DNA of 64,000 nt from Lytechinus variegatus (taxonomy: Eukaryota; Echinodermata; Echinoidea; Temnopleuroida; Toxopneustidae): contig NC_054754.1 of assembly GCF_018143015.1 (NCBI RefSeq), positions 29,366,830 to 29,430,829 of the forward strand, given 5' to 3'. Shown in pieces: positions 33,924-45,181 of this stretch. Under the pieces are notes generated by a model. The model made no database searches and was not told the DNA's origin. It was given only the letters and a program-made list of their open reading frames with translations. The translations under genes and the position numbers were made by a program. The stretch's first letter is position 1, and each line of letters starts with the position of its first letter.

Positions 33924-36900
33924 CTCTTTCGCAGTTTCCTGTGAGTAAATCGACACGCACAAAGGACGATGAAAGTGATAGTTGGAGTCCCAATCATGAC
34001 TGTATATGTTGCTATGACGATGTTTTGTTCCATTGCAATAGCTGCAAAAGAAAATAGAGCAATGATTGTCATTCCATTTTGGTCAAGTAAAAACTATACA
34101 ATATCGTGTCGACAGGTTTACGTGGTGTCATGATATAGTGAAATCTCGATGGTCTTCCGGCAGCATGCCCGTGGTGACGAATCCCTATTCGAAATAGGAT
34201 GTTGTGGTGATGTCTCTGAAAATTAAGATATCCACAAGAATCAGAAATCACTCCAAAACCATTATCTAGTACACTGAAAACGTACTTTTGAAAGGCCATG
34301 TCGGGTAATGATGTCATTTTGTTCCCTATGGTTTCTGCCATCAACATGATCAATATCTCTCGAGTTTAGCTTGGAGGGATGGGGGAACACCCCATTTCAT
34401 TACAACCCTTCTCTTCTATCTACGGAACTCTTCCTATGGCGTAGTTTCCTTCAGCAAGAAATTGATCCACACTGTGCTGCACTCAACCCAGGTGAGGTGA
34501 ATGGGCAACCGGTAGGAAGAAATTCCTTGAATGTTTTGAGCGCCTAGGCAGCCCAGCTAAAACCGGGGTAATAATAAAGCAGGGCCCGCTGGGAGAACAG
34601 TTTTCAGAACTGACGTGGCGTCCCTGGGTAAATGTATCTATATCATCATTATTATTATTACTAATTTTCAGTTGTACTATCTAATGTAATTATATTTTTG
34701 TATTATAGTTTCTTTCTGTTGGAAGTAAATTCGAATTTGAACTTACTGTCCGGTTCATAATAGCAGTAGTAGAAGCGCGAGTTGTTTGTATAAGGATGCG
34801 CTCCGCCATGGTACTTCATCGAAGGCCATTCAACGTGCTCAAGCCGATGCTTCATACCCCGCACTCGCTGACATTCCGTCGATTTGAGCGGGAAAAGGAA
34901 AAATGGAATTACGAAAGGCAATTCGATGGCCGTGTTGACATCGCCTGACTCTGCACAACAGTAGTGGGCCATGCTGATGTTAATGGTGTATATCGAGAAC
35001 GGTGTTGGTATGGGTACGGGGTTGGTTCGGAAATCCTGGGGAATAACGGCTGTTGAGTTGAACGGAAATGTGGAGAAACCTGAAAGAAATGAGATAATAT
35101 TGTCAAATAGATATTCGTTGATCAATATAATATATCTAGCCTAAACCCTTTGCTAATTCTGTTGAGTTTATATCGGCAATCAGTGGCGAGTCCTGGAAAA
35201 CAGCATCAAGAGAGGCCGATTTTTTTCTGACAAACGAAAACAAAAGATGAAGCTCAACTCCATTAAAAAAAAACACTTCCCCGCCAATAGTTTTTGGCAA
35301 CCACAAAATGGCCACCCCTTCCCCGGTAGCCCAGTTGCTTCGTTTAATCAATTGCATATAAGCCTATCTGATTTTGTTGTTTTGTCATGTCATGTTGTTA
35401 TCATCTTTTTATATCTGTGTATATTGTTGAAATCAAACAAAGTAGAACAAAATTTATATATCTGGTTTGGATGTCTGTGTGTGTACGTGTGATGTTGTGG
35501 GTGGGGTGTGTGTGTGTGTGTGAATGGGGAGGAGTAGAGTTCTTGCTTTCATCACAAATTCTGAAATAGGGACAATGGTGGCGTAGAACTGTGGACTGGG
35601 GTGTTGGTGTATACACTTTGAAAACTAGATATATATACACATGATATAGTTTCACCCGTTATCTCTTTTGTCTTATTTAATGTTCATGACAAATTCTCTC
35701 ACAGGAATATGCTTTGTTTGTACAACTTTACTCAATGATTGCAATACATTATATCAACTCATGTCAACATCAGGCTTGTTACCCGTTTGATAACACTAAA
35801 AACGACAAGCGATGTGCTTCAAAAGAAATTATGTAAATGATTTTTGATAAAAATAATATTAAAAATTCAAGTACAGAATTTAAAATCGGACAAGAATTTG
35901 GAGCGATGGATGAACCCGCGAGTGGAATACATTTCGCCAAGTGATTCTCACGGTTGGCAAAACAGATTATCCTATTATTATTCATCCTTTGCGCTCGCTT
36001 AGAAAAAAAGGAGTTCGGATGCAGTTTGCTCGCTGGAGACGTATGGGGAATAAATATTATTGAAGACAAGATGCATTGCATGTCGAGGAAAGTATGATTG
36101 TTGATTGGCTGCTAACGACGAATTGTGTATATGTTTCAAGTTTTGGAGTGATTTCTCTTCTCGATCGAGGGTTACTCTCGAGTTAACGGCGCCTGATTTG
36201 GAAATCTCAAGAGCGCTTCTTTTCGTTAATGTAGGTTAATCTCTGCTTGGCTGGTTAGTCGATGGTGCCCACAGTCATAAGCATTATGATTTTTATTGTA
36301 TTTTAGAGATATACCAATTGGCACTGCAAATGTCGCTTTGCATCGCAATCATCTTGACCGATTTATATAGAAATCATGGTTACATTAACCTTTGCTGGAT
36401 TTTTTTTCTTTTTTGCACACAAATAAAAAGTTTTTTTTTTTCATTTGAACGTGCATGCATGTCCAAGTGGCACCATTGTCTTTGATCGATCTTAAAAGCC
36501 TGCAGGATAAAATGTTAATACCGAAGAAAGTGTCCCTAAACCACTGGCGGATTCTGGGGGGGGGGGGAATCGGCCCGTGCCCCCCCCCCCCCCTTTGAGA
36601 GGCACAATTAGAATTTGTAATGTAAAAATGCTGTTAAAAAGAAGTTCCCCCCCTTTTTTTTTTGCTTGTCAAACTTTTATTCATCGGGAAAATGTGCCCC
36701 TCTTTTGGAAAATCCTGGATCCGCCCCTACCCTAAGCATACCACCAATCAATTCGGTAACCGCTGGTCCCACTGGTAACGGTACATTTGATCTTTCACAA
36801 TAACACTGGTCCGCCAGTTTCTCTGAAGATCTAAGATGAGGGTTAAGGTTGTGACTGAAATGGTGTTGGATTAAGGAAGGTTAATATAGGGTTTGAAGCT

Positions 36901-39900
36901 CGGGTTTATGATTGGCTTAATGTGTGCATTTTCAGTATAGGAGCAATCGTTGGAAGAGTGAATGTCATGACTGAGAATCTATATTTATTTTGAGCCCCTG
37001 TCCTTTTCCGCTCGTTCGCTCTGTTCGCATTGTTGGACATTGATCACCGTCCTCAACCTTACCCAGAGTAGCCAACACTCATGCAGTAATCAGCATATTT
37101 ACATAATTATCTGATTGGAGGAATTAGCTACGGAAGGTTATGAAAATCACATATTTGTCATTGATTTACATCTCCAGGGGTCCGTGATACAAAGGTTATC
37201 GATTAATCGCTAGCTTGAAAGAACAATTTTAATTGGTTCCTAGTTAGTCTACTGATTTATGCGCATGGAACGGCGATCTTGATAGGCTACTTCATTCAGC
37301 GATTAATCGCTAACCTTTGTGTAACGGGGCCCAGGTGCTCGTTGCAGAAAGTGCTGCGATCAAACGAAAACTATAAAAAAAAATCATATCAAAATCATCT
37401 TTATTTTCAACCAATCAAACGCGGTCATTGCTCTTCATATCTTTTTAGGGGCATTTAAACATAACTCTCTTGGTAACGCGCTTTTAACTGAACATTTTCA
37501 ACGTGTTCAATGAAATTCCAATGATACACTTTGATATCATTAAAGACATCTACCAAAAGAATGACGTAACAATGAGAATGGTTTGGAATTCGTGTATTTA
37601 TAACACCATGGAAAAACATACTTGCTTCTTATTACAGTCCCATGAGGCATATATCCTACTGGCCCCTATCGATTTCAGGTAATGAAAAAAAAATCGAGGG
37701 ATAATGAAACTCGTGTTGTAGCAAATGACGAAATCTTCAAACTTATTTCAATATGACCAACTCCGGGATTTCCCATTTTAAATTCGTTCCTTGCATTAGT
37801 GGGAAATATGAATATAAAAGGAGCGATAAAACTGCATTTTCTAATCTAATAAATTCCCAGATGCAATTAAATCGCTACCAGTGGCATTTTGAGAAGCATG
37901 TTCAGATAAATGCATTTGAGTGTATTTCAATACGTGATGAGTCTCCGGTTTCATTGAGCTCGTATAGAGAAGGTGTAATGTAGGAACATAATACATTATC
38001 ATTCTAAAAATATCAAGATGTAAACATTTCTGGATGGATGTAAGTCATGAAGGCTGTGGGCTAAGGTAAATATACCTGGCCTAATTATATCTCACCTGAA
38101 ATCAGAATATAGGTTTCATTGTCAACATGACTCTGGTCGATACAAGATCCCGAGGGTTTCTGAGGCACATTTCTTGCATGCGATCGGGTGCGGATGGACC
38201 AGAGCGCAGGGGTGCGTATACGTTCTCCCTTTTTGCCCCCGAAATATTATATGCCTTCCCCTATCAATTATGCATCATTTTTTTTTCAAAACTCAAAATT
38301 TTCAAACAATTAGTCGTCTTGTGTGTGGGGGCGATCCCTTTACATTTCTAGACTGTTTCTAGACTGTAAAAAAACAGTCTTGGGAGTGATATCAGTTTTT
38401 TTCCTCTCATTCTTTTTGACAGACACAAAAAAGATAGATGGTGTGTGCGCGAGCAGGAAAGAAAGAGATAGAGGGGGGGGGGGCAGAACTAATTCATCTC
38501 TCCCTCTCAAAATGGACGCAATTCAATGACAAAATTTGGCGAGCGAAAAAGGGAGTAATCATCACCTTTGCAATAAACATATTTTGTTTGTTTGTTTGTT
38601 TCAAATATTGAAATTTTATGTTCTCTCCCTATGCCCTTCATTACTAAATTCTCGATCCAATCCTGCATATAGGTGTTACGGTGTTGTCAACTCACACCAA
38701 TGAGTTATTTTCACATCAATTCTGAATAGAATCTCACTTTTATAATGGAAATACTAGTTGTTTCTAATTACTTGTACTCATTTCTCCTGTTCAACCATCT
38801 AACAACATTATTTTGTTTTAAAGAAGTAGATCTATATACTGTCCTAAATGGAAATCAACAGTGGGTATCATTTATAGACTCATGTTGTGAAGTAGTCTTG
38901 CTTGTCTTAACCTTTTCATGAAGCAATTGAAAATGATTGTGAGTGTTGGCATGTTAGGTAATAAGGATTTTCATTGAAATGAGAATGACAGTAGACAATC
39001 CATGATCAGTTTGTTTCTGAGAAGTAGATTTGCTTATAGTATGAGTTCCGTTAGGAGAATCTATTGGGTATAGATCAAAAGACTACATCATCGAAATGTA
39101 GGGGAAGGCGGGGTAAGTTGTGACAGTTTTTGCTTTTTGCATGTTAGAATTGATATGATTAATAATCTTGTCGAAATAAGTACCTTGCCTTGAAATTTAA
39201 TTCTTCTGAAATATTTTCCACCTATATATAACTTTCTATCCCCACACTGAAAGTCATCGTGACCTTTGAAAAAAACGATGTCAAATGGCTCAACTTGCCC
39301 CATATATGGGGTCAGTTTGAACAAAATGTATGAGGGGAGAACCAGCATGTCAATTTTTTGTTTAAAGTCTTTTCACTTGCTAATTCTCTATAAATACTAA
39401 CATCCTTTAAAAGGAAAAGAGCAGTCATGTAAATTTGCTCCTTTCAGCCAGCATTTCAATCGATTTTTATGGTTTGTTTGTTTTTTAAGATACATTACCA
39501 TAGGAATTACCATGGCTCAACTTGCCCCATGCTGTTTGGCTCAACTTACCCCAGTCCGAACTTAGTGCGATAATTTTGTATCCACACATTTATTATGCAT
39601 CCATCATATAAAAGACTATGACAAGAATGAAGATCCATACCTGGACTAATAATGTTGTTATCATGTCTTTATTATATTTAAAGACATGTGTGTTTATAAA
39701 GCACTTATCTATTTCACACTCTTTTTTACTTTTTTGGCTGAAATTCATATTTTCCCCTCTAAAAAACTACTTTTTGTTTCAAAGTTGAAAACAATGTGGT
39801 GGGGTTAGGGGTTATGCTATGGGTCATCAATACATGACACCACCACAATGTCTGACTAATTCATTATTGGCCTGGGGCTGGTGGCTCAACTTGCCCCTAT

Positions 39901-42900
39901 GCTCAACTTACCCCGCCTTCCCCTACCCTCTTGCCCGGTATAAAGAAAGTAAGCATATACAGTTCAGGATGTTTATTGATGGTATTTACTATTCGTGTAG
40001 CGTATTGTCTTTAAAGGCTCCCAGTAAATGTATTCGAATAGGAAGAAAATATGAAACCAGAATCGAAATTTTCATGTAATCCAATTTAAAAAGAAAAAGC
40101 AATAAAATCTTTGTTTTTTATAATAATCTAGGAATGAATTGAATTTGAACGATGACATATTTTATGGGGGATTTACCAATACAACAAATAAGCTTGAAAT
40201 ATGAATATATATCAGCGACTAAGCTTGAACGTGATTTTACTGCTAACCGCTTTTGATCATTGTCACTTTTTCTTTTCACGTTCGGCCACATTTCACCTAG
40301 GAGATCTTTATATACAGATAATTATTGTTTAACATCTAGAAAAGATGACCGATCACTTAACTTTGACATTTCGAGGATAAGGAAGCGAAAGTAGGCATGG
40401 GGATATTTACATTTACATTTAAACCTTATTTCCACTCATTCAATTTTCAAATGAAATCCAAACAAATTCCATAATGATAAAAGTAAGATTTTAAATCAGA
40501 TAATCATGGAAATAAATGATGGACTCGTCCAAATATCCAGATGGATTAACATTAATACATGAAGTTACGAATAAGCTTTGTTGTTGTTATGATGCATATC
40601 TTCCCTGGCATTCTGAATGATTGAATTTCAAAAGCTTGGTAAATATTTACACTTTTAATGAAGTTGTCACATGAGATCAAGGGCCGTGATTAGGGAATGA
40701 GTGATAATGCGTGCTTCGCAAATCCCCCCCTCATGTTTTCATTTGCCTCGAACAGCAGCTGTACAATAATAGAGCGATGACGCCAGATTATAACAGAGAA
40801 GGTTCGCCTTTTTTCTTTTTAATCTTTTTATAAGGCCGCCATCAATTTCAAGCTTATCCGATCGCGTTGGGGGTCTCCTGCGTTCATTAATTACATTTTT
40901 TTAAAGAAAAGTGTACATTGATATGTTGTATTCATTATGTACTATGACTATATCATTTATATTGTGGATTATTTTCTATAATGTGTAATGTAAACTCATT
41001 GTATATTATATTTTATTCTGAACGCTGAAATAAAATCAAACAAAATAACACAATGCGAAATAATAATAAAGATGTCATACAATAAAAGAACAGAATATTG
41101 CGGACATGACATCAACAGCCAAACCTATCTAAACAACAAAAGGGTGGAGGGATGTAAATAACCCTCTTAAGCTAAAGGGCTGACAATTGACAGTGTATTT
41201 AATAAAAAAGGGTGGAAAACGCTGTCAATCCTCAGCCTTTTTCCACCTTTTTCACCTCTTGTCTTTTCAGAGGGCATTCATGCTTATACAGTAACTGGTT
41301 TCGCCGAATATTGGTAATTAAAACTTCAAGATTCAATATCTATCATCTTTATCAATTTTTTATTAAAATTCAGTGTTCTACCCGTTGAAGTTTACTCAAT
41401 TTTATTTGTACTTAGTATACTTGACCTATTCATCCATTTGGCTGCGACTCATGTTTTTAATAAACCTCAATTGGGATTGAATTGAATATTTATTATTTTC
41501 AGCCTTGAGTATATACCCCTTTAAGACCATATACGGGTAAGGGAAGAGTGGGCTCCTTCATTATATCTACCCCGCCCCCCTTCGCCGGTAGAGCCATGGG
41601 CCATCACTGTCAATATCATACCTGACTCGAAGCCTTTAGGACAAGACCCATGTGACCATTCCCATCTTTTCTCTTCCATGTTTACCTCGGCGTTCCCTAT
41701 TCCATATACACAGTATCGCCCGTCGGGTAATGATGTATATGATACGGCTTCACCTTGTCCAAATCCGTCTGCTACTGGTACGCCACTAAATGAAATTGGT
41801 GATAAATGGAAAATATGTCAGATCTATACACAACAAAAACTGTGGTGTTAACCGGTGTACATAGAGGACCACATTAGTTATTTTACACCGCTGTTAACTT
41901 GGTGGTGTTAGTTTTACACCTATAGGTGTTATAACAACACCTTTTTGTTGTTACATTTACACTCTTTGGTGTTACGTTTAATCTCTAGGGTGTATTTTTA
42001 ACACCTCAGGGTGTGGTCCTCTATTAACACCAATTGTTGTCAGTTTTAACACCACAGTTTTTACGGTGTATACTAAACACACACACACACGCAGAGAAAG
42101 CGGGATAATTATACACGTACAAGACGCAGATTAAGCCACTCTTTTCAATTAAAATTTTGTGAAAGAAATGGGTAAGCGAGTAATGAATAAAATGAAGTAC
42201 AGCATAATCGAATATATTCGATTTGTGCACATAGGTACAATTATAGCAAAGGGTAGATTCATTGGCCCGTATTCGGAAGTCAGGTTTAACTTAGACCATG
42301 GTCTAACTCTGTGCTTGAATTATGGGAAGCCAAAAGTTTCAAAATTTTTATTGAGTTGTATGTTTCTTATATTTACTATGCTCTTTCCTAATTCATGAAT
42401 GGTGAAGACAATCATCTATTTATATTTCCTAGACAATTATGAATGATTTAAGAGCTAGATGAGCTGAAATATGATATTTCTACCGTTAGTGATTTATGTT
42501 ACAATTGGCTATCCATACTTAAACCAAAACTTTAAACCTGAGTTTAAGTTACACCCGACTTCACAATATGGGCCATTGACTTTAGTAAAGGCACACACCC
42601 CATTGCTCCCCAGGGCCCCGTTGCATAAACGTTTCTCGTACAGTAACCTTGCCATCCAATGGTAGTTACCATGGTTGCAATGTCCAGCAGCCAATCAGAA
42701 TCAAGGATTTCAGGAAAGTTACCTTTTTATGGTAAAGCTACTATACTGGTAACTTTTCTGCAACGGAGCGATGAATATGCAAGTAAACGCCATTGTTGTG
42801 AGAGGTGCCCCTTTTGCACATGCATGTGACCCCCCCCCCCCTTCCCCATTTTGCTTGCCTGGCTTTCCCCGTTCTTGTAAAATAATGATATTTGAATGTG

Positions 42901-43881
42901 ATATTATATTCGAATGCATGCTTTTACAGGGTTATTGTTTCTTTGCAAAAGTTTACCTGGAAGAAGTCAAATGTGAAATCTATTTATGTAAACATATTTC
43001 AAACCAAATTTATGTTTACATATCACTTGCTTCCTTTTGTCAAAGTAGGACAGTTTTGATCAAATTGCCAGACCTAAAACAAAAATACTCACGCGTCCAA
43101 CGAATCGTCCGATTCGCTGTCCCACATACAGAAACGAATGTTAACCTCGTGAGCATTATCCCGTTCGACAATCAGCGAAAGATGAAACTCGACGGATATC
43201 TGAGTTAGTGTGGTAAGATTCGTATAGGAAACTGTCAGATGAACCGGCGTCCAGTTGTCTGTTTAGTTTGGTCGAAGAAATGAAAGAAGAAGAAGAGAAA
43301 CAAGAACGGTGTGAAAGATTAGAGGATAAACATGAATATTTTTGATAGGAGGGTAAGAAAGAGTGAGACATGTGTGAAAGGGAGGAGAGTGATGAATTGA
43401 AATTAAGAAATGAAAGAAAAGAGAAAGGGAAAGCGAAGGGGAGAGAGGAAGAAGTGAGATAGATAGATACATGTACATGTAGTAGATATATATATAGAGA
43501 GAGAGAGTGAGGGAGGGAGGGAAAGATGGGCAAAGATAGATAACAGAAGAGGCGAATCATGGTCAAAGTGATTGATATCTTAGATACTTTGTCGAAATAA
43601 CCCATTTGTTGGCGAATAAGACTATATAAGCGCCCGACCGATAATCACGCCCCTCAACAAATTTATTGGCTAGTGTCTACCAGACATGGTTTATATCGAT
43701 AAACTTTATTGGTCGGACACATATTGTTTACCAAAAATATCTGTTACTTTGATTAATCGATTTGAAGTGTGTAGAAATATACGGTATATAATATGGAACA
43801 TAATATAGGAAAGATTATTACCTGCGCATCCCGTCAAAGGTGCTGGTATTGCATAACGTGTTCTTGTTGATAAGGCCATAA
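33924..43881 (-). CDS. Membrane-anchored ApeC (apextrin C-terminal) domain protein, 5 recognised exons, both ends incomplete
   Basis: Minus-strand exons 43881-43822, 43258-43093, 41785-41622, 35079-34747 and 34041-33924 keep one frame with GT/AG junctions. The first four encode one complete ApeC domain: RYAIPAPLTGCADNW at the start, then NIRFCMWD, LPDGRYCVYGIG, SCPKGFESG, AHYCC, PFFLF, ECQRVRGM, GAHPY and the closing YYCYY. ApeC proteins are known from invertebrates, where several bind bacterial wall components or act in egg and larval extracellular layers. The fifth exon continues in phase with a hydrophobic segment (about IVIATYTVMIGTPTITFIVL) and then the basic THRKLRKR, the pattern of a single-pass type I protein. 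The upstream exon with a signal peptide was not found, and the C-terminus is unresolved: reading through the last donor gives nine more residues and a stop near 33894. Repeats fill the 6.5-kb intron. Confidence 0.75.
34122..34215 (-). other. Possible frame-shifting cassette exon of the ApeC gene
   Basis: A 94-nt open stretch lies between a 'ttttcag' acceptor and a 'CACCAC|gtaaac' donor, in the intron before the transmembrane exon. It is open in the phase left by the ApeC exon (TSPQHPISNRDSSPRACC...). Because 94 is not a multiple of three, including it would change the frame of the next exon, which stays open but becomes hydrophilic (YCNGTKHRHSNIYSHDW...). Whether it is ever spliced in is unknown. 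Confidence 0.25.
34444..34620 (+). mobile_element. 5'-truncated SINE (tail part of the tRNA-derived family)
   Basis: Contains 'ccttcagcaagaaattgatccacactgtgctgcac', 'cccaggtgaggtgaatgggcaaccggtaggaag' and 'aaccggggtaataataaagc', close to the SINE body at 56937-57175. The tRNA-like head is missing. Confidence 0.65.
35080..36533. other. Intronic sequence of the ApeC gene without recognised exons
   Basis: A (TG)n-rich stretch lies at about 35475-35525. The rest has no interpretable coding capacity; open frames at 35136-35357 and 35779-36081 (minus) have no recognised motif or splice context. Confidence 0.35.
36542..36729. mobile_element. 188-bp non-autonomous hAT-type element
   Basis: Left end CACTGGCGGATTC, right end GGATCCGCCCCTA. 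Flanks are CCCTAAAC (36534-36541) and CCCTAAGC (36730-36737), an 8-bp target duplication with one difference. The interior ('gagaggcacaatta', 'ttttttgcttgtcaaa') is the reverse complement of the element at 30514-30714. Confidence 0.75.
37177..37332. mobile_element. About 156-bp MITE with long inverted repeats
   Basis: Left: 'gggtccgtgatacaaaggttatcgattaatcgc'; right: 'gcgattaatcgctaacctttgtgtaacggggcc'. The arms are about 34 nt and differ at a few positions. No coding capacity. Confidence 0.7.
38100..38540. other. Probable decayed transposon sequence in the ApeC intron
   Basis: Locally G-rich runs ('tgtgggggcgatcc', a G-run at 38473-38483) and TTTT/GAAA stretches resemble the interior of the non-autonomous elements elsewhere in the window. 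No ends were found. Plus-strand open frames here overlap each other in different frames and are not supported. Confidence 0.3.
39099..39926. mobile_element. 828-bp non-autonomous element with 23-bp perfect terminal inverted repeats
   Basis: Left end (39098-39120) GTAGGGGAAGGCGGGGTAAG and right end CTTACCCCGCCTTCCCCTAC are exact reverse complements over 23 bp including the flanking TA, the usual Tc1/mariner target. The motif 'ggctcaacttgcccca' or its variants recurs at about 39287, 39510, 39536 and 39882, so the ends are repeated internally. No transposase frame. Confidence 0.75.
39927..41621. other. Intronic sequence of the ApeC gene without recognised exons
   Basis: AT-rich, with no motif-bearing open frame. 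The exon boundary at 41621/41622 is the donor of the ApeC exon that encodes SCPKGFESG. Confidence 0.4.
41827..42070. mobile_element. 244-bp MITE, family B, copy 1 (GGTGTTA-rich)
   Basis: Left end TACACAACAAAAACTGTGG, right end CCACAGTTTTTACGGTGTA; the arms pair over 'aaaaactgtggtgttaa' and are flanked by TA. The interior repeats GGTGTTA/TAACACC many times on both strands. Copy 2 is at 47195-47440. Confidence 0.75.
42264..42574. mobile_element. 311-bp MITE, family A, copy 2
   Basis: Ends GGCCCGTATTCGGAAGT and ACTTCACAATATGGGCC pair with each other and with the copy at 27594-27894; the interior ('gaatggtgaagacaatcatctattta') is shared. Flanked by ATT on both sides, a likely 3-bp target duplication. 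Confidence 0.75.
42614..42768. mobile_element. 155-bp MITE, family C, copy 1
   Basis: Left 'ggccccgttgcataaacg', right 'aacttttctgcaacggagc', imperfect inverted repeats. The centre carries 'gttaccatggttgcaatgtccagcagccaatcag', shared with 45017-45181 and the elements near 33300. Confidence 0.6.
43380..43525. repeat. GA-rich low-complexity tract
   Basis: Degenerate GAGA/GAAA units with a short (TA)n and (GA)n run at about 43485-43510, between two ApeC exons. The minus-strand open frames 43156-43605 and 43263-43478 over it are Ser/Leu/Phe low complexity. Confidence 0.65.
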
Positions 43882-44699
43882 CTGTATATTAAATAAGAAC
43901 AACAAAAGCAAAAACATTAAAATCAACAGGTCCATTCCTATATAGAATCGTTAAATAATGTAAACCAAGTATGTTAGAAATAGAGAGAGAACATCCTCCT
44001 GTATAAAATGGAGTCCCGATACTATTTCATTCAATCACACCATCTTATCAGCTGCAAGAATACGGTTAGTTTTCATGTGAAAACTGTCCTGTTGCGACGA
44101 TATCGATGAAGAATGTGGTGAATCGCGATTAATTCCATTTTCCCAAAATAATCGGACTTCATCTTTAATAACGCTTTAAATATTGAGTACTGAGAATTTA
44201 ACTTGAGTATAATCCTCAGTGACGTCTGTAAAGTGATAAATCTCATGAAATGTAAATGGTCTGAAAAGCCCCAAATCTCATGCGATTATCATGATTATCC
44301 ACTTGTTTTAAGTGGACACGATGAATCTTGTGATCACGCTATTGAATATTCGGGGGGGGGGGGTAGGACCAAGGGTGGCGCCAGAATGATTTGACAAGGG
44401 CGGGGGATGGGCGGCTCGAGAATGAGGGCGGGGAGGGTCAACCTAAATATGACTTCGTATTTTACTTCCAGGAAAAAGGAGACGTATTGCTATTCTCCTA
44501 TATGCCAACATCTAAATGTACTGCAAATATACACAAAAACTGTATTGATGATTGGTTTACATAAGACATGTAAGAGAACAATAAAACCAGTCATTTCTAC
44601 TCCGGTGTATTTTTGTTGGTGTTAATTCAACACCTATATATACGGGTTATTATCGCACATTTGCTTGTTATACTTGAATGGTGTTATGTACAATTTGTA
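43882..44699. other. Upstream of the recognised ApeC exons; no further exon identified
   Basis: The first recognised ApeC exon begins in mid-phase, so at least one exon lies further upstream. No signal-peptide exon could be picked out here. A G-run rich, gene-free patch at 44349-44440 looks like transposon debris. Confidence 0.35.
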
Positions 44700-44950
44700 G
44701 CCAAGGGTGTAATCACTAGCGTACCTACGGGGGGGGGGGCAGAGGGGGCGGTGTGCCCCCCTGACGAGTCACAACCCATACCAAAAACATATCCCTGCCC
44801 CCCCCTGACGAACTTGAATACCTTTTTTGCCGTGCTGAGCTTAAAGACCTTTTTTTTTTTGCTTGTCAGATTTTTTCGGGTACGATTGAAGAGCTTTTTG
44901 ATTGAAGCCCTTTTTTTTTTGCTTGTCCAATCCTCAGTGTGTGGACCTAT
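44700..44950. mobile_element. Fragment of a 'gcttgtca' non-autonomous transposon family
   Basis: Left part 'gcgtacctacgggg', G-run and 'ggtgtgcccccctgacgag', then two tandem units ending 'cctttttttttttgcttgtc'. The interior phrases match those in the hAT-type elements at 36542 and 12430, but no terminal repeats or target duplication could be assigned. Confidence 0.45.
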
Positions 44951-45016
44951 AGAGAAACAAACTGGTTTCAGTTTCAACTCATCAGTTTTGAACAGTTTAA
45001 AGGGTTTATCTGCATT

Positions 45017-45181
45017 GGCCCCGTTGCATAAAACTTACCATCGTGGTATAACTTTGCTATCGAATGGTCACTTGCATGGAATCCTTGAGTTTGATTGGCT
45101 GCTGAGCATTGTTACCGTGGTAGTTACCACTGGATATCAAAGTCGCCATACTTTCAATTACTTTTATGCCACATGGTTCTG
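45017..45181. mobile_element. 165-bp MITE, family C, copy 2
   Basis: Begins 'ggccccgttgcataaaactta' and contains 'tttgattggctgctgagcattgttaccgtggtagttacca', the family C core; the right end 'attacttttatgcc' is a degraded inverted copy of the left. Confidence 0.55.

Noticed and set aside
42771-43208. Plus-strand open frame of 145 codons
   Set aside because: Antisense to an ApeC exon and begins in homopolymer-rich DNA.
43156-43605. Minus-strand open frame of 149 codons
   Set aside because: Mostly a GA-rich tract; the true ApeC exon in this area (43093-43258) uses another frame.
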